Below are positions 24,814 through 33,469 of a DNA stretch of 64,000 bases, in pieces. The stretch is from Actinophytocola sp044466355 (lineage in GTDB: Bacteria > Actinomycetota > Actinomycetes > Mycobacteriales > Pseudonocardiaceae). Both the position numbers and the translations under genes were made by a program. Location: positions 1 through 64,000 of the forward strand of contig NZ_JBITMQ010000005.1 of assembly GCF_044466355.1 (NCBI RefSeq), in the 5' to 3' direction. Under the pieces are notes generated by a model that saw only the letters and a list, made by a program, of their open reading frames with translations, searched no databases and was not told the DNA's origin. Numbering within the stretch: the stretch's first letter is position 1; every line of letters starts with the position of its first letter.

Positions 24814-25771
24814 CCCGTACTCCCGCGAGGTCGAACGCCGCGCGCACCATCGCGGCGGTGGCGTCCACATCGGACATCAGCAGCGGGACCGCGCGCACCT
24901 CGACGTCCGGCACGGTCGCCGAGTCGCCGGTGTGCACGAGCCAGCCGTCGAGGATGCCCTCGGCGCTCGACCGCGCCCCGTAGTGCCGCCCGACCGCCTC
25001 GGCCGTGGTCTCGACACCGATCGCGGTGAGGCACGCGTCGGCCATGCCCCGCACCGGTTTGTCGTTCACGATGGGGGAGATCCCGACGATCTTCGCGTCG
25101 GCCTTCACCAGCGCCGTCCGCACCCCCGGCACCGCGAGGACCGTGCCGACGCTCACCACCGGGTTCGACGGCGCGAGCAGGACCACGTCCGCGGCGGCGA
25201 CGGCGTCGAGCACGCCCGGCGCGGGCTTCGCCTCGTCCGCGCCGATCGGCAGGATCGAGTGCGCGGGCAGCGCGGCCCGGTGCCGGATCCACCACTCCTG
25301 GAAGTGCACCGCGGCCCGCTCGCCGGAGTCCGGGTCGTCGATCACGACGTGTGTCTCGACCCGGTCGTCGGTCATCGGCAGCAGCCGCACCCCGGGCTGC
25401 CACCGCGCGCACAGGGCCTCGGTGACCTGCGACAACGGGTAGCCCGCGCGCAGCATCCTGGTGCGGACCAGGTGCGTGGCGATGTCCTTGTCGCCCAGCC
25501 CGAACCACTCGGAGCCCGCGTCGTAGGCCGCGAGCTCGTCCTTCACCGTCCACGTCTCGCCGGTGCGACCCCATCCGCGCTCGGTGTCGATCCCGCCGCC
25601 GAGGGTGTACATGCACGTGTCCAGGTCCGGGCAGATCCGCAGGCCGTGCAGCCACACGTCGTCACCGGTGTTCACGATCGCCGTGATCTCGTGACCGGGT
25701 CCGAGTGCGTGCTTCACCCCCTGCAGGAACCGCGCCCCACCGACACCGCCGACCAGTACTACGACATTCAC
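24806..25771 (-). CDS. fbiA: F420 biosynthesis 2-phospho-lactate/phosphoenolpyruvyl transferase
   Basis: The 321-residue enzyme transfers the phospholactyl/enolpyruvyl moiety onto Fo, giving (dehydro-)F420-0. It has the N-terminal nucleotide loop VLVGGVGGARFLQG, VNTGDDVWLHGLRICPDLDT and LLAPSNPVVSVGTVLAVPG, all characteristic of CofD/FbiA. The length is normal. It is translationally coupled to fbiB by overlap, as in mycobacteria. fbiC and fbiD are not in the window. Its start is 15 bases from the stop of a site-2 protease gene on the same strand. Confidence 0.95.
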   Translation of the reverse strand: MNVVVLVGGVGGARFLQGVKHALGPGHEITAIVNTGDDVWLHGLRICPDLDTCMYTLGGGIDTERGWGRTGETWTVKDELAAYDAGSEWFGLGDKDIATHLVRTRMLRAGYPLSQVTEALCARWQPGVRLLPMTDDRVETHVVIDDPDSGERAAVHFQEWWIRHRAALPAHSILPIGADEAKPAPGVLDAVAAADVVLLAPSNPVVSVGTVLAVPGVRTALVKADAKIVGISPIVNDKPVRGMADACLTAIGVETTAEAVGRHYGARSSAEGILDGWLVHTGDSATVPDVEVRAVPLLMSDVDATAAMVRAAFDLAGVRGG

Positions 25772-25786
25772 GGTGCCAATCGTGCC

Positions 25787-26626
25787 TCACCGCCAGAACT
25801 GGAACGCGAGCCCACCGAAGTTGGCGAGGAGGGAATCACCACCCACGAGTTCGTAGACGTTGTCGGCGACCGTGAAGAACGCGTCCCGGAATGCGGGAAG
25901 CCCGATCAGGCAGGCGAAGAGGATCAGGGGCGCCCACGGCCGCGCCTTCGCGCCGAACCGCTGCATCTCCGGCGACAGCCACGGCTCGATCGCGCCCCAG
26001 CCGTCCAGGCCCGGGATCGGCAGGATGTTCAGCACGAAGGCGATGATCTGCAGCATGGCGAGGTAGGACAGCGCCGCCGCCAGCCAGAACGTCGGCTGGA
26101 ACACGGCCACCGCGATCATCAGCAGGATGCCGAGCAGCAGGTTGAAGAACGGCCCGGCGAGCGACACCATCGACTCGACCCGCTTGTTGCGCAACGAGTA
26201 GTGGTTGATGAACACCGCGCCACCCGGCAGCGGGATACCGCCTATCGCCAGGATCAGCAATGGCAGCACGAGGCTGAAGACCGGATCGGTGTACTTGCGT
26301 GGATCAAGGGTCAGGTAGCCCTTGAAGTAGACCTCGCGGTCGCCGCCCCGGTAGGCGACGAACGCGTGCCCGAACTCGTGCAGGCACAGGGAGACACCCC
26401 AGCCCGCGAGCACCATCAGGAACGTGCCCGCGTTCGCCATCACATCCGGGTAGCTGAACGGGATCGCGTCGCTGAACGCGACGAGCACACCGCCGCCGAC
26501 GCAGATGGCGAGGATGGCGAGGAACACGGGCGAAGGCCGGACCGCTGATCGCTGCACACCACGAGTCTGCCAATGTTCTGTCGAGGTTCGCCGTGCGGGT
26601 GTTCGGTTTTCCTGATATTGCGACAT
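25787..26626 (-). CDS. Site-2 protease family zinc metallopeptidase (M50)
   Basis: The 279-residue polytopic membrane protein has the zinc-binding HEFGH (83-87) inside a transmembrane helix and the second site NILPIPGLDGWGA, where the Asp completes metal binding. This is the core of intramembrane S2P/RseP-like proteases, without a PDZ domain. The substrate is unknown. A GTG at 26557, just before SAVRPSPVF, is an alternative start that would drop a polar 23-residue N-terminus. It lies divergent from whiB2 and upstream of fbiA. Confidence 0.88.
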   Translation of the reverse strand: MSQYQENRTPARRTSTEHWQTRGVQRSAVRPSPVFLAILAICVGGGVLVAFSDAIPFSYPDVMANAGTFLMVLAGWGVSLCLHEFGHAFVAYRGGDREVYFKGYLTLDPRKYTDPVFSLVLPLLILAIGGIPLPGGAVFINHYSLRNKRVESMVSLAGPFFNLLLGILLMIAVAVFQPTFWLAAALSYLAMLQIIAFVLNILPIPGLDGWGAIEPWLSPEMQRFGAKARPWAPLILFACLIGLPAFRDAFFTVADNVYELVGGDSLLANFGGLAFQFWR

Positions 26627-26681
26627 CTCGTCGAGTCGTTTCCGTTTGCCCTATAGGGCATCACCCTCCTGGGTGCTTCGC

Positions 26682-26710
26682 TTGACGCGCCGCGACTACA
26701 CGGGTGTAAT
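26682..26710 (+). promoter_or_regulatory. Candidate whiB2 promoter
   Basis: TTGACG (26682-26687) and TGTAAT (26705-26710) are separated by 17 bases, close to a housekeeping-sigma promoter. They lie about 88 bases before the WhiB start, in the 171-base gap between divergent genes. The SD gaggag precedes the start at about 26782. Confidence 0.6.
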
Positions 26711-26797
26711 CACATCGATGTCATTCGCCACGAGTGGAGTAGTGGTGGGTGGTGTCCGCCAACCCGGGGAGCGCGAAAGGCGAGGAGGCGGACGGGC

Positions 26798-27130
26798 ATG
26801 CAGGGAATCGAACTGAACGATCTGACCAGTGGGAGTGGTGGCGTCGTGGAGTGGGGGGAACGCCCGAACGAGGAGTTGGGCGTGCTCGCCGAGCTGTTCG
26901 ACGACACCGAGGAACAGGAGTGGCAGGAGCGCGCCCTGTGCGCGCAGACCGACCCGGAGGCGTTCTTCCCGGAGAAGGGTGGATCCACCCGGGAGGCGAA
27001 GCGCATCTGCCAGGGCTGCGAGGTCCGCGCGGAGTGCCTCGAGTACGCACTCGGGCACGACGAGCGCTTCGGCATCTGGGGCGGACTGTCCGAGCGAGAG
27101 CGGCGCAAGCTGAAGAAACGCGCGGTCTAG
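26798..27130 (+). CDS. whiB2: WhiB-family iron-sulfur regulator, WhiB2/WhmD type
   Basis: The 110-residue regulator has the four cluster-binding cysteines Cys48, Cys71, Cys74 and Cys80 (C-x22-C-x2-C-x5-C), the turn motif GIWGG (92-96) and a basic C-terminal tail for DNA/sigma-factor contact. The size, tail and location beside fbiA-fbiB and DUF3499 fit WhiB2/WhmD of mycobacteria and WhiB of Streptomyces, which control septation and sporulation together with WhiA-type partners. A long regulatory gap upstream is typical of this gene. Confidence 0.93.
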   Translation: MQGIELNDLTSGSGGVVEWGERPNEELGVLAELFDDTEEQEWQERALCAQTDPEAFFPEKGGSTREAKRICQGCEVRAECLEYALGHDERFGIWGGLSERERRKLKKRAV

Positions 27131-27160
27131 CGGCAGAACGGGGCCGGTTCATGGCATCTT

Positions 27161-30100
27161 GTGCGAATGCCACGTCTCGGCCCCAAGGCCACCACCCCGG
27201 TACTGCGCACCGCGCCGGTGCTCGCGGTGCTGGTCTGCCATGACGGCGAGGAGTGGCTGCCGGAGGCGTTGGCGGCGTTGCGTGCGTCGACGCCGCGGCC
27301 ACGGCACGTGCTCGCGGTCGACACCGGCTCGCTCGACGAGACGCCACGTCTGCTGAGCGAGGCCGCGCGCGGTGAGGACCGCGTGCTCGACGGTGTGCTC
27401 ACGCGGGACCGCGAAACCGGTTTCGCGACGGCCGTCCAGGACGCGGTGTCCGCCGCGATCGAACGGTGGGGCGACCCCGGCGGCTGGATCTGGGTGCTGC
27501 ACGACGACTGCGCACCCGATCCGCGGTGCCTCGCGACGCTGCTGACCGCGGCCGAGGCGGCCCCGTCGGCCGGCGTGCTCGGCCCGCTCGCGCTCGACTG
27601 GGACGACCCGCGGCTCGTGGTCGAGGCCGGGTTGTCGACGGACGCGTCCGGGCACCGGCAGACCGGACTCGGACCGTCCGAAGTGGATTGGTCGCGGCTC
27701 GGGCACGAGATCCGGCAGAGCACCGAGGTGCTCGCCGTGCCGTCCGCGGGCATGCTGGTGCGGCGCGAGTTGTGGGAGCGGCTCGGCGGCTTCGACGCGG
27801 CGATCACGTTGCTGCGTGAGGACATCGACTTCGGCTGGCGTGCCAACCGCGCCGACAGCGTCGTGCTGTGCGTGCCCGCGGCACGCATGCGACACGCCCG
27901 CGCGGTACTGGGCGGACTGCGGCGTGTCGACGCGCCACGTGCGTCGACCGCCGCCGTCGAACGGGCGCAGGCCGTGCGGACGTTCCTCGTGAACTGCACG
28001 CTGCCGTCGTTCCTGATCGGCGTGCCGCGGCTGGTGGCGCTGTCGCTGCTGCGCGCGCTCGGGTTCGGCATGCAGCGGCGGCTCGTCGAGGCGCGGGCGG
28101 AACTGGGCGCGGCCGCGTTCTTGCTCAGCGGGCGTGCCGGGCTGCTTGAAGGCCGGACGTTGCGGCGTGCCGCCGTGCGGGTCCACGGTGTTCGCGGACT
28201 GTTCACCTCCCGGTTGACCCGGCTGCGCAACGGAATGCGCGCGACGGTCGCGCACCTCGTGCGCAGGCGGCTGCAGGCGGACGCGGCGCTCGGGCGGCTG
28301 CCCGAGGCGATGTCCGTGCCCGAGGCGGCGCCCGTCCCCGTCGAGTCGATCCGGCTGCCGGTCGGTCCCGCCGCGCTGCCCGCCGGCGCGACCGGGCGGC
28401 CGCGACGACCCGCCGGGCTACGGCAGCCCGCGACGGCGGTCGCCGTGTCGCTGACCGTCCCGGACGCCGAGACGCCGTACGGCATGCGACCGAGCCCGCA
28501 CCGGCGGCCGTCGCCGGTCCCGCGCGACGGGTCCGCGCCGCCCAAGCCCGACCTCGTGTTCGTGGAGGTGGACCGGGCGCGGTTCGCGCGGCAGGTGCTG
28601 CTGGCCCCGCCGGTCCTGCTGTTCCTCGGGTTGCTCGCGCTCGCGTGGTGGGTCCACCGCGACCGGCTCGGGATCGACCTCGCGGGCGGGCGGCTGCTGC
28701 CCGTGCCGGACCTCGCCACGACCTGGTCGTCGTACCTCGCGAGCTGGCACCCCGTGGCGGGCGGCACCGCCGCACCCGCACCCGCCGCGCTCGCGATCAT
28801 CGGCGGGCTGGGCGCGGTGCTCGCTCCCGTCGGTGGCACACAGGCGGCCGTCGCCGTGCTCTTGCTGGGCAGCATGCCGCTGTCCGGACTGTTCGCCTAC
28901 GTGGCGACACGGCGGCTGCCGGTGCACCGCTGGGTGCGTGCGCTGGTCGCCGCCGCGTACGCGCTGCTGCCGGCCGCGACCGCCGCGGTCGCACAGGGCA
29001 GGCTCGACGTCGTCGTGGCGCACCTGCTGGTGCCGCCCGTGACCGCGGGGATCATCGCGCTGCTCGGCCGGTCGCGGACGAACACGTCGGCATGGCTGTC
29101 GACGGCGGCGTCGTCGGCCTTCGGGCTCGCGATCATCGGCGCGTTCGCGCCGCTCGTGCACCTGCTGCTGCTCGCGTACGCGCTCGCCGGGTTCGTGGTG
29201 GTGCCCGGCTACCGGGGCACCGGGCGGCGGCGCGTGGCCGCGTTGTTCGTGGTGGTGCTGATGCCGCTCGCGCTGCTGCTGCCGTGGCCCGCGGTCGTGA
29301 TCCAGCACCCCGGCGTGGTCGTGCACGGGTTGGGCGCGGTGGTGCCGACCCCGGCCACGTCGCTGTTCGACCTGATCTCGCTCAACCCCGGCGGGCCGGG
29401 CGCGTGGCCGGTCGTGGGCCTGGTCGTGACGGCGTTCATGCTGGTCGGGATCGTCGTGCGGCCGAGGCGGACGGCGTTCCCGGGGCTCGCGCTCGCCGTG
29501 CTCGGCGGGTGCGCGGTCGCGCTGGTGCACTTCATGGGCGCTACCCCGATCACCGGCGGCACCGCCATGTACGGGTGGGCGGGTGCCGCGCTCGTGGTCA
29601 CCGGGTGGGGACTGCTGTACGCGCTGCTGGGCGTGTGCCGGACCGGTGGGCCGTCGATCTCGTGGGTGCGGCCGGCGGCGGTGCTGGGGGTGCTCGGCGT
29701 ACTGGGGCTCGCGGTGGGCGCGGTGGTGACCGGGTCGGCCGGTCCGCTGGCGACGGGCGCGCCGCACCTGGCGAACACACTGCAGCGGGAGCTGGCGGAC
29801 ACGGGCCGCTGGGTGCTGGTGCTGTCCGACGACGAACCCCGCATGACGGCGGGCCGCATGCCCGCGTTCGGCGACGACGACCTGGCACCGGTCGACGAGG
29901 CGGCCGGCATGCGCGGCGTCGCCGAGGTGCTGCGTGCGAACCCGAAGGTGGGGGTCGCGCAGGCGGCGGCGGCCGGCGTGCTGTTCGTGGTGGTGCCGAC
30001 GCCCGAGGAGGCGACCGAGCTGCGGGAGTCCGCCGGTGACCTGGTGGCGGAGGCGCCGCCGACGTCCGACGGCCGCCCGGTGCTGCGGCTGCAACCGGCG

Positions 30101-30484
30101 GCGGGCCAGGTGACGCTGCTGTCCCCGGAGATGGCACGCCGTGCGGTCACGGGCGGCGACGCGCCGACAGACCTGGGCGCGGCGGGCATCGTCCCGGTGG
30201 AGGCGGCACCACCGTCGGTCGCGGTCCGCGTGTCGGACGGCCCGGCGGGTCGCCTCCTCGTGATCGCGGCGGAGGAAGAACCGGGCTGGAAGGCGACGAT
30301 CGACGGCCAACCGGTCCCGATCGTCCGCGCGTGGAACCACCTGGTCGCGGTCTCCCTCCCGACCCGCGCGGCGGAAGTCCAGGTCGAACAACCAACAGCA
30401 CTACGCAGCGTCCTACTACTCACCCAGGCAGCAATGGTCCTGTTCACCCTCCTGACCGCCATCCCAAGCCGCAACCCCCACTAA
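27161..30484 (+). CDS. Giant GT2 glycosyltransferase fused to a polytopic membrane region
   Basis: The 1107-residue protein has an N-terminal GT2 domain (about 15-260: VLVCHDGEEWLPEAL, VLHDDCAPDP as metal site, REDIDFGWRANRA near the acceptor), a membrane-associated basic segment, then a transmembrane core from about 465 to 860 with roughly ten or more helices. A soluble extracytoplasmic C-terminal domain (about 870-1065) and a final helix complete it. The plan suggests coupled synthesis and translocation or polymerisation of an envelope glycan. GTG 27161 and ATG 27167 are both possible starts. It follows whiB2 by 30 bases. Confidence 0.88.
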   Translation: MRMPRLGPKATTPVLRTAPVLAVLVCHDGEEWLPEALAALRASTPRPRHVLAVDTGSLDETPRLLSEAARGEDRVLDGVLTRDRETGFATAVQDAVSAAIERWGDPGGWIWVLHDDCAPDPRCLATLLTAAEAAPSAGVLGPLALDWDDPRLVVEAGLSTDASGHRQTGLGPSEVDWSRLGHEIRQSTEVLAVPSAGMLVRRELWERLGGFDAAITLLREDIDFGWRANRADSVVLCVPAARMRHARAVLGGLRRVDAPRASTAAVERAQAVRTFLVNCTLPSFLIGVPRLVALSLLRALGFGMQRRLVEARAELGAAAFLLSGRAGLLEGRTLRRAAVRVHGVRGLFTSRLTRLRNGMRATVAHLVRRRLQADAALGRLPEAMSVPEAAPVPVESIRLPVGPAALPAGATGRPRRPAGLRQPATAVAVSLTVPDAETPYGMRPSPHRRPSPVPRDGSAPPKPDLVFVEVDRARFARQVLLAPPVLLFLGLLALAWWVHRDRLGIDLAGGRLLPVPDLATTWSSYLASWHPVAGGTAAPAPAALAIIGGLGAVLAPVGGTQAAVAVLLLGSMPLSGLFAYVATRRLPVHRWVRALVAAAYALLPAATAAVAQGRLDVVVAHLLVPPVTAGIIALLGRSRTNTSAWLSTAASSAFGLAIIGAFAPLVHLLLLAYALAGFVVVPGYRGTGRRRVAALFVVVLMPLALLLPWPAVVIQHPGVVVHGLGAVVPTPATSLFDLISLNPGGPGAWPVVGLVVTAFMLVGIVVRPRRTAFPGLALAVLGGCAVALVHFMGATPITGGTAMYGWAGAALVVTGWGLLYALLGVCRTGGPSISWVRPAAVLGVLGVLGLAVGAVVTGSAGPLATGAPHLANTLQRELADTGRWVLVLSDDEPRMTAGRMPAFGDDDLAPVDEAAGMRGVAEVLRANPKVGVAQAAAAGVLFVVVPTPEEATELRESAGDLVAEAPPTSDGRPVLRLQPAAGQVTLLSPEMARRAVTGGDAPTDLGAAGIVPVEAAPPSVAVRVSDGPAGRLLVIAAEEEPGWKATIDGQPVPIVRAWNHLVAVSLPTRAAEVQVEQPTALRSVLLLTQAAMVLFTLLTAIPSRNPH

Positions 30485-30493
30485 CCACAACCC

Positions 30494-30811
30494 CGCGAGT
30501 CGCGCCCCCAGACACACCGAGTTGTGCGTTTCGTGCACAACGACACCAGCACAAAACACACAACTCGGTAAGCAGGACAACGCGACTCGCGTTCGCAGAC
30601 ACCCGCGAGTCGCGTTCTCGGACACAGTGAGTTGTGTGTTTGGTGCACATCGGTACCTGCACGAACTGCACGACTCGGTGTGTGGGGGAACGCGACTCGC
30701 GTTGCCAGAGACCCGCGAGTCGCGTTCTCGGACACGGTGAGTTGTGTGTTTGGTGCACATCGGTACCTGCACGAAACGCACAACTCGGTATGTGGGGGAA
30801 CGCGACTCGCG
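30494..30811. repeat. Three tandem 98-base palindromic elements, 110-base period
   Basis: Near-identical units occupy 30494-30591, 30604-30701 and 30714-30811, separated by 12-base spacers. Each begins with CGCGAGTCGCG and ends with its complement CGCGACTCGCG, and has an inner inverted pair (GAGTTGTG with CACGACTC or CACAACTC), so each unit can fold into one long hairpin. Units 2 and 3 are most alike. They lie between the convergent ends of the giant glycosyltransferase and a minus-strand gene and do not encode protein. A further half-site (GTGACTCGCG) follows at about 30823. Confidence 0.9.
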
Positions 30812-30836
30812 GTGTTCTGGGGCGTGACTCGCGGGG

Positions 30837-31310
30837 TTACGGTTCGCCTTCGACGATGGTGGGGTCTACGCCCAGGTAGTTGGCGACCTGGTCCACCAGT
30901 ACGTGGTGGACGAGGTCCGCCAGGTCGGCGCCGTCGCGCGCGCGTGCTTCCAGTGGGCGGCGGAACAGGACGATCCGGGCCTTCGTCGGCATGCCGCGCC
31001 GGTCCATGCCCGCCGGGACGAGCCTCGCCAGGGGGACGCCCGCGTCGGTCAGCGTGCCTTCGAGCGGCAGCGCCGGGTCCTCGCCGCGGACGTCGGGCAC
31101 GTCGTCGACGGCGATGTCGAGCTTGGTCAGCTCGGTCCGCCAGCGCGCCTCGATCGGCTCCAGCGCGGCGAGCACCAGCGCGTCGAAGCGCTCCGCACGC
31201 GTGGACGCGGCGGGCAGCGTCGACGGGTACAGCGCGCCGCGCAGCCCGCGGCCGTGGCGGTCCCGGTTGGGCCGCCGCCTGCGCCGTTGGCGGCCGCGCG
31301 GAGGGGTCAC
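30837..31310 (-). CDS. Metallopeptidase-like (zincin fold) protein lacking HExxH
   Basis: The 157-residue protein belongs by context and overall pattern to the 'metallopeptidase family' (PF06262-like; mycobacterial Rv3259), in which a C-terminal helix carries HExxH. Here the aligned positions read Asp140-Gln141-Val-Ala-Asn144 in VDQVANYLGVDP, so zinc ligands and catalytic Glu are absent. It is probably not a peptidase. The N-terminus is very Arg-rich. GTG 31310 is preferred; an in-frame GTG at 31343 would add 11 residues and overlap the divergent promoter. Confidence 0.75.
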   Translation of the reverse strand: MTPPRGRQRRRRRPNRDRHGRGLRGALYPSTLPAASTRAERFDALVLAALEPIEARWRTELTKLDIAVDDVPDVRGEDPALPLEGTLTDAGVPLARLVPAGMDRRGMPTKARIVLFRRPLEARARDGADLADLVHHVLVDQVANYLGVDPTIVEGEP

Positions 31311-31377
31311 GGAAGCGAGCGTATCGACTGCCGGAAGCCACACGGTGTGGCGAGGGGCCTTTTCCGTCCGGACGCGC

Positions 31378-31383
31378 TATCGT
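31378..31383 (+). promoter_or_regulatory. -10 box for DUF3499 gene, leaderless arrangement
   Basis: TATCGT ends 8 bases before the GTG start at 31392. Transcription would then begin at or next to the start codon, leaving no room for an SD. The divergent gene's start is about 70 bases away. Confidence 0.5.
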
Positions 31384-31391
31384 CCACCCTC

Positions 31392-31760
31392 GTGCGGAGC
31401 GTGCGGAAGTGTTCGCGGACCGGGTGCGGCCACCCGGCGGTCGCGACGCTGACCTACGCGTACGCCGACTCGACGGCCGTCGTCGGCCCCCTCGCCACCT
31501 ACTCCGAACCGCACAGCTACGACCTGTGCGAGGAGCACGCGCTGCGCCTCACGGTGCCCCGCGGCTGGGAGGTCGTCCGCCACGACGGCGAGTTCGCCGC
31601 ACCCGAGCCGACGGTCGACGACCTGACCGCGCTCGCCGAGGCCGTCCGCGAGGCGGGCCGCCCCGACCGGCCCGTCGAGCCGCCGCCGGAGCCCGAACGC
31701 CAGAACACCGGCGGCCGCCGCGGCCACCTGCGGGTCCTGCCGAACCCGGTCACGGACTGA
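31392..31760 (+). CDS. DUF3499 family protein
   Basis: The 122-residue actinobacterial conserved protein is the counterpart of mycobacterial Rv3258c. The N-terminal half holds a likely zinc ribbon: KCSRTGCGHPA (two Cys) and, after a short beta segment, DLCEEHA (Cys and His). The C-terminal third is Pro/Glu/Arg-rich and probably disordered. The function is unknown. It sits between whiB2 and manB as in many actinobacteria, which argues for a conserved, perhaps regulatory, role. Confidence 0.88.
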   Translation: MRSVRKCSRTGCGHPAVATLTYAYADSTAVVGPLATYSEPHSYDLCEEHALRLTVPRGWEVVRHDGEFAAPEPTVDDLTALAEAVREAGRPDRPVEPPPEPERQNTGGRRGHLRVLPNPVTD

Positions 31761-31868
31761 GACTCCGGGGAGCGACCCCGGCGTACCCCGGGTAACACCT
31801 CACCTCACCGCAATGTCACGCCGGTAGGCTCGCCGTGAGGCAAATCCGCTGACCCTCGGGGAGCACTG

Positions 31869-33224
31869 GTGCGTGACCTGTCCGGCGTCTTCAAGGCCTA
31901 CGACATCCGCGGTGTCGTCGGTGAACAGCTCGACGCGGACCTGGTCCGCGACATCGGCGCGGCGTTCGCCCGGCAGGCCGGTGACGCCGAGGGCATCGTG
32001 ATCGGGCACGACATGCGTGCCTCCTCACCCGGCCTCGCGAGCGCGTTCGCCGAGGGCGTGACGCGCGAGGGCGTCGACGTCGTGATGATCGGTCTCGCGT
32101 CCACCGACATGCTCTACTTCGCCTCCGGCCGGCTGAACCTGCCGGGCGCGATGTTCACCGCGAGCCACAACCCGGCCAAGTACAACGGCATCAAGCTGTG
32201 CCGGGCCGGTGCCGCGCCCGTCGGCCAGGACACCGGGCTGACCGAGATCCAGCGTGAGGTCGAGGCCGAGCAGCCGCCGTCGGAGGGCAAGACCGCGGGC
32301 CGGCTCGAGACCCGCGACATGCTCACCGAGTACGTCGCCTACCTGCGCGAACTCGTCGACCTGAGCGCCAGCCGCCCGCTGAAGGTCGTCGTCGACGCCG
32401 GCAACGGCATGGGCGGCCACACCGTGCCCGCCATGTTCGAGGGCCTGCCGATCGAGATCGTGCCCATGTACTTCGAGCTGGACGGCAGCTTCCCCAACCA
32501 CGAGGCCAACCCGCTCGACCCGAAGAACATCGTCGACCTGCAGGCGAAGGTCCGCCAGGTCGGCGCGGACGCCGGTCTCGCCTTCGACGGCGACGCCGAC
32601 CGCTGCTTCGTGGTCGACGAGCGCGGCGACCCGGTGCCGCCGAGCGCCGTGACCGCGCTGGTCGCGGTGCGTGAGCTGAAGAAGGACCCGGGCGGGGTCG
32701 TGATCCACAACCTGATCACGTCCAAGGCGGTGCCGGAGATCGTCGCCGAGCACGGCGGCAAGCCGGTCCGCACCCGCGTCGGCCACTCGTTCATCAAGGC
32801 CGAGATGGCGAAGACGGACGCGATCTTCGGCGGTGAGCACTCCGCGCACTACTACTTCCGCGACTTCTGGCGCGCCGACACCGGCATGCTGGCCGCGCTG
32901 CACGTGCTCGCCGCACTGGGCGAGCAGGAGCGGCCGCTGTCCGAGCTGACCGCCGAGTACAGCCGCTACTCCGCGTCCGGCGAGATCAACTCGACGGTCG
33001 ACGACCAGGCCGGGCGCATGAACGCGGTCAAGGAGACGTTCTCGCAGCGTTCCGGCGTCACCGTGGACGAGTTGGACGGTCTCACCGTGGAACTCCCGAC
33101 CGGTGGCTGGTTCAACCTGCGGCCGTCCAACACCGAGCCGCTGCTGCGCCTGAACATCGAGGCGGCGGACGACGCGGCCGTCGCGGCCATCCGCGACGAG
33201 GTCCTCGCGATCGTCCGCGCCTGA
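31869..33224 (+). CDS. manB: Phosphomannomutase/phosphoglucomutase
   Basis: The 451-residue alpha-D-phosphohexomutase interconverts mannose-6-phosphate and mannose-1-phosphate. It has the phosphoserine loop TASHNPAKYNG, the metal-binding loop DGDADRC, the sugar-specificity loop GGEHSAHYYF (GEHS) and the phosphate-binding RPSNTEP. Domain order and length are standard. It links ManA to ManC in GDP-mannose synthesis. The GTG start follows the previous gene by 108 bases. The Trm112, SIS-type and manA genes follow in one operon. Confidence 0.95.
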   Translation: MRDLSGVFKAYDIRGVVGEQLDADLVRDIGAAFARQAGDAEGIVIGHDMRASSPGLASAFAEGVTREGVDVVMIGLASTDMLYFASGRLNLPGAMFTASHNPAKYNGIKLCRAGAAPVGQDTGLTEIQREVEAEQPPSEGKTAGRLETRDMLTEYVAYLRELVDLSASRPLKVVVDAGNGMGGHTVPAMFEGLPIEIVPMYFELDGSFPNHEANPLDPKNIVDLQAKVRQVGADAGLAFDGDADRCFVVDERGDPVPPSAVTALVAVRELKKDPGGVVIHNLITSKAVPEIVAEHGGKPVRTRVGHSFIKAEMAKTDAIFGGEHSAHYYFRDFWRADTGMLAALHVLAALGEQERPLSELTAEYSRYSASGEINSTVDDQAGRMNAVKETFSQRSGVTVDELDGLTVELPTGGWFNLRPSNTEPLLRLNIEAADDAAVAAIRDEVLAIVRA

Positions 33225-33241
33225 CAGGAGGGGACACGACA

Positions 33242-33469
33242 TTGGCTGTGCAGCTGGACCCGAGGCTCCTGGAGATCCTCGCCTGCCCGTCCGACGACCA
33301 CGCGCCGCTGCGGCCGGGCACGCCGAAGAACCCCGACGCCGACATGCTGACCTGCACCTCGTGCGGCCGGCAGTACCGGGTCGAGGACGGCATCCCCGTG
33401 CTGCTGCTCGACGAAGCCATCGAGCCGGGACCGGAGGAGCCGGACGAGGAAGCGGGCGCTGCGGGGTGA
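33242..33469 (+). CDS. Trm112-like zinc-ribbon protein
   Basis: The 75-residue protein of the Trm112/YcaR type begins LDPRLLEILACPSDDHAPL and has a second pair in TCTSCGRQYRVEDGIPVLL; the Cys residues form a small zinc-binding or structural ribbon. In other bacteria such proteins are small partners of methyltransferases or of uncertain role. The acidic C-terminus is likely disordered. The TTG start is supported by aggagggg ending 8 bases upstream; the next in-frame GTG is too far from it. Its stop overlaps the next gene (GTGA). Confidence 0.88.
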   Translation: MAVQLDPRLLEILACPSDDHAPLRPGTPKNPDADMLTCTSCGRQYRVEDGIPVLLLDEAIEPGPEEPDEEAGAAG

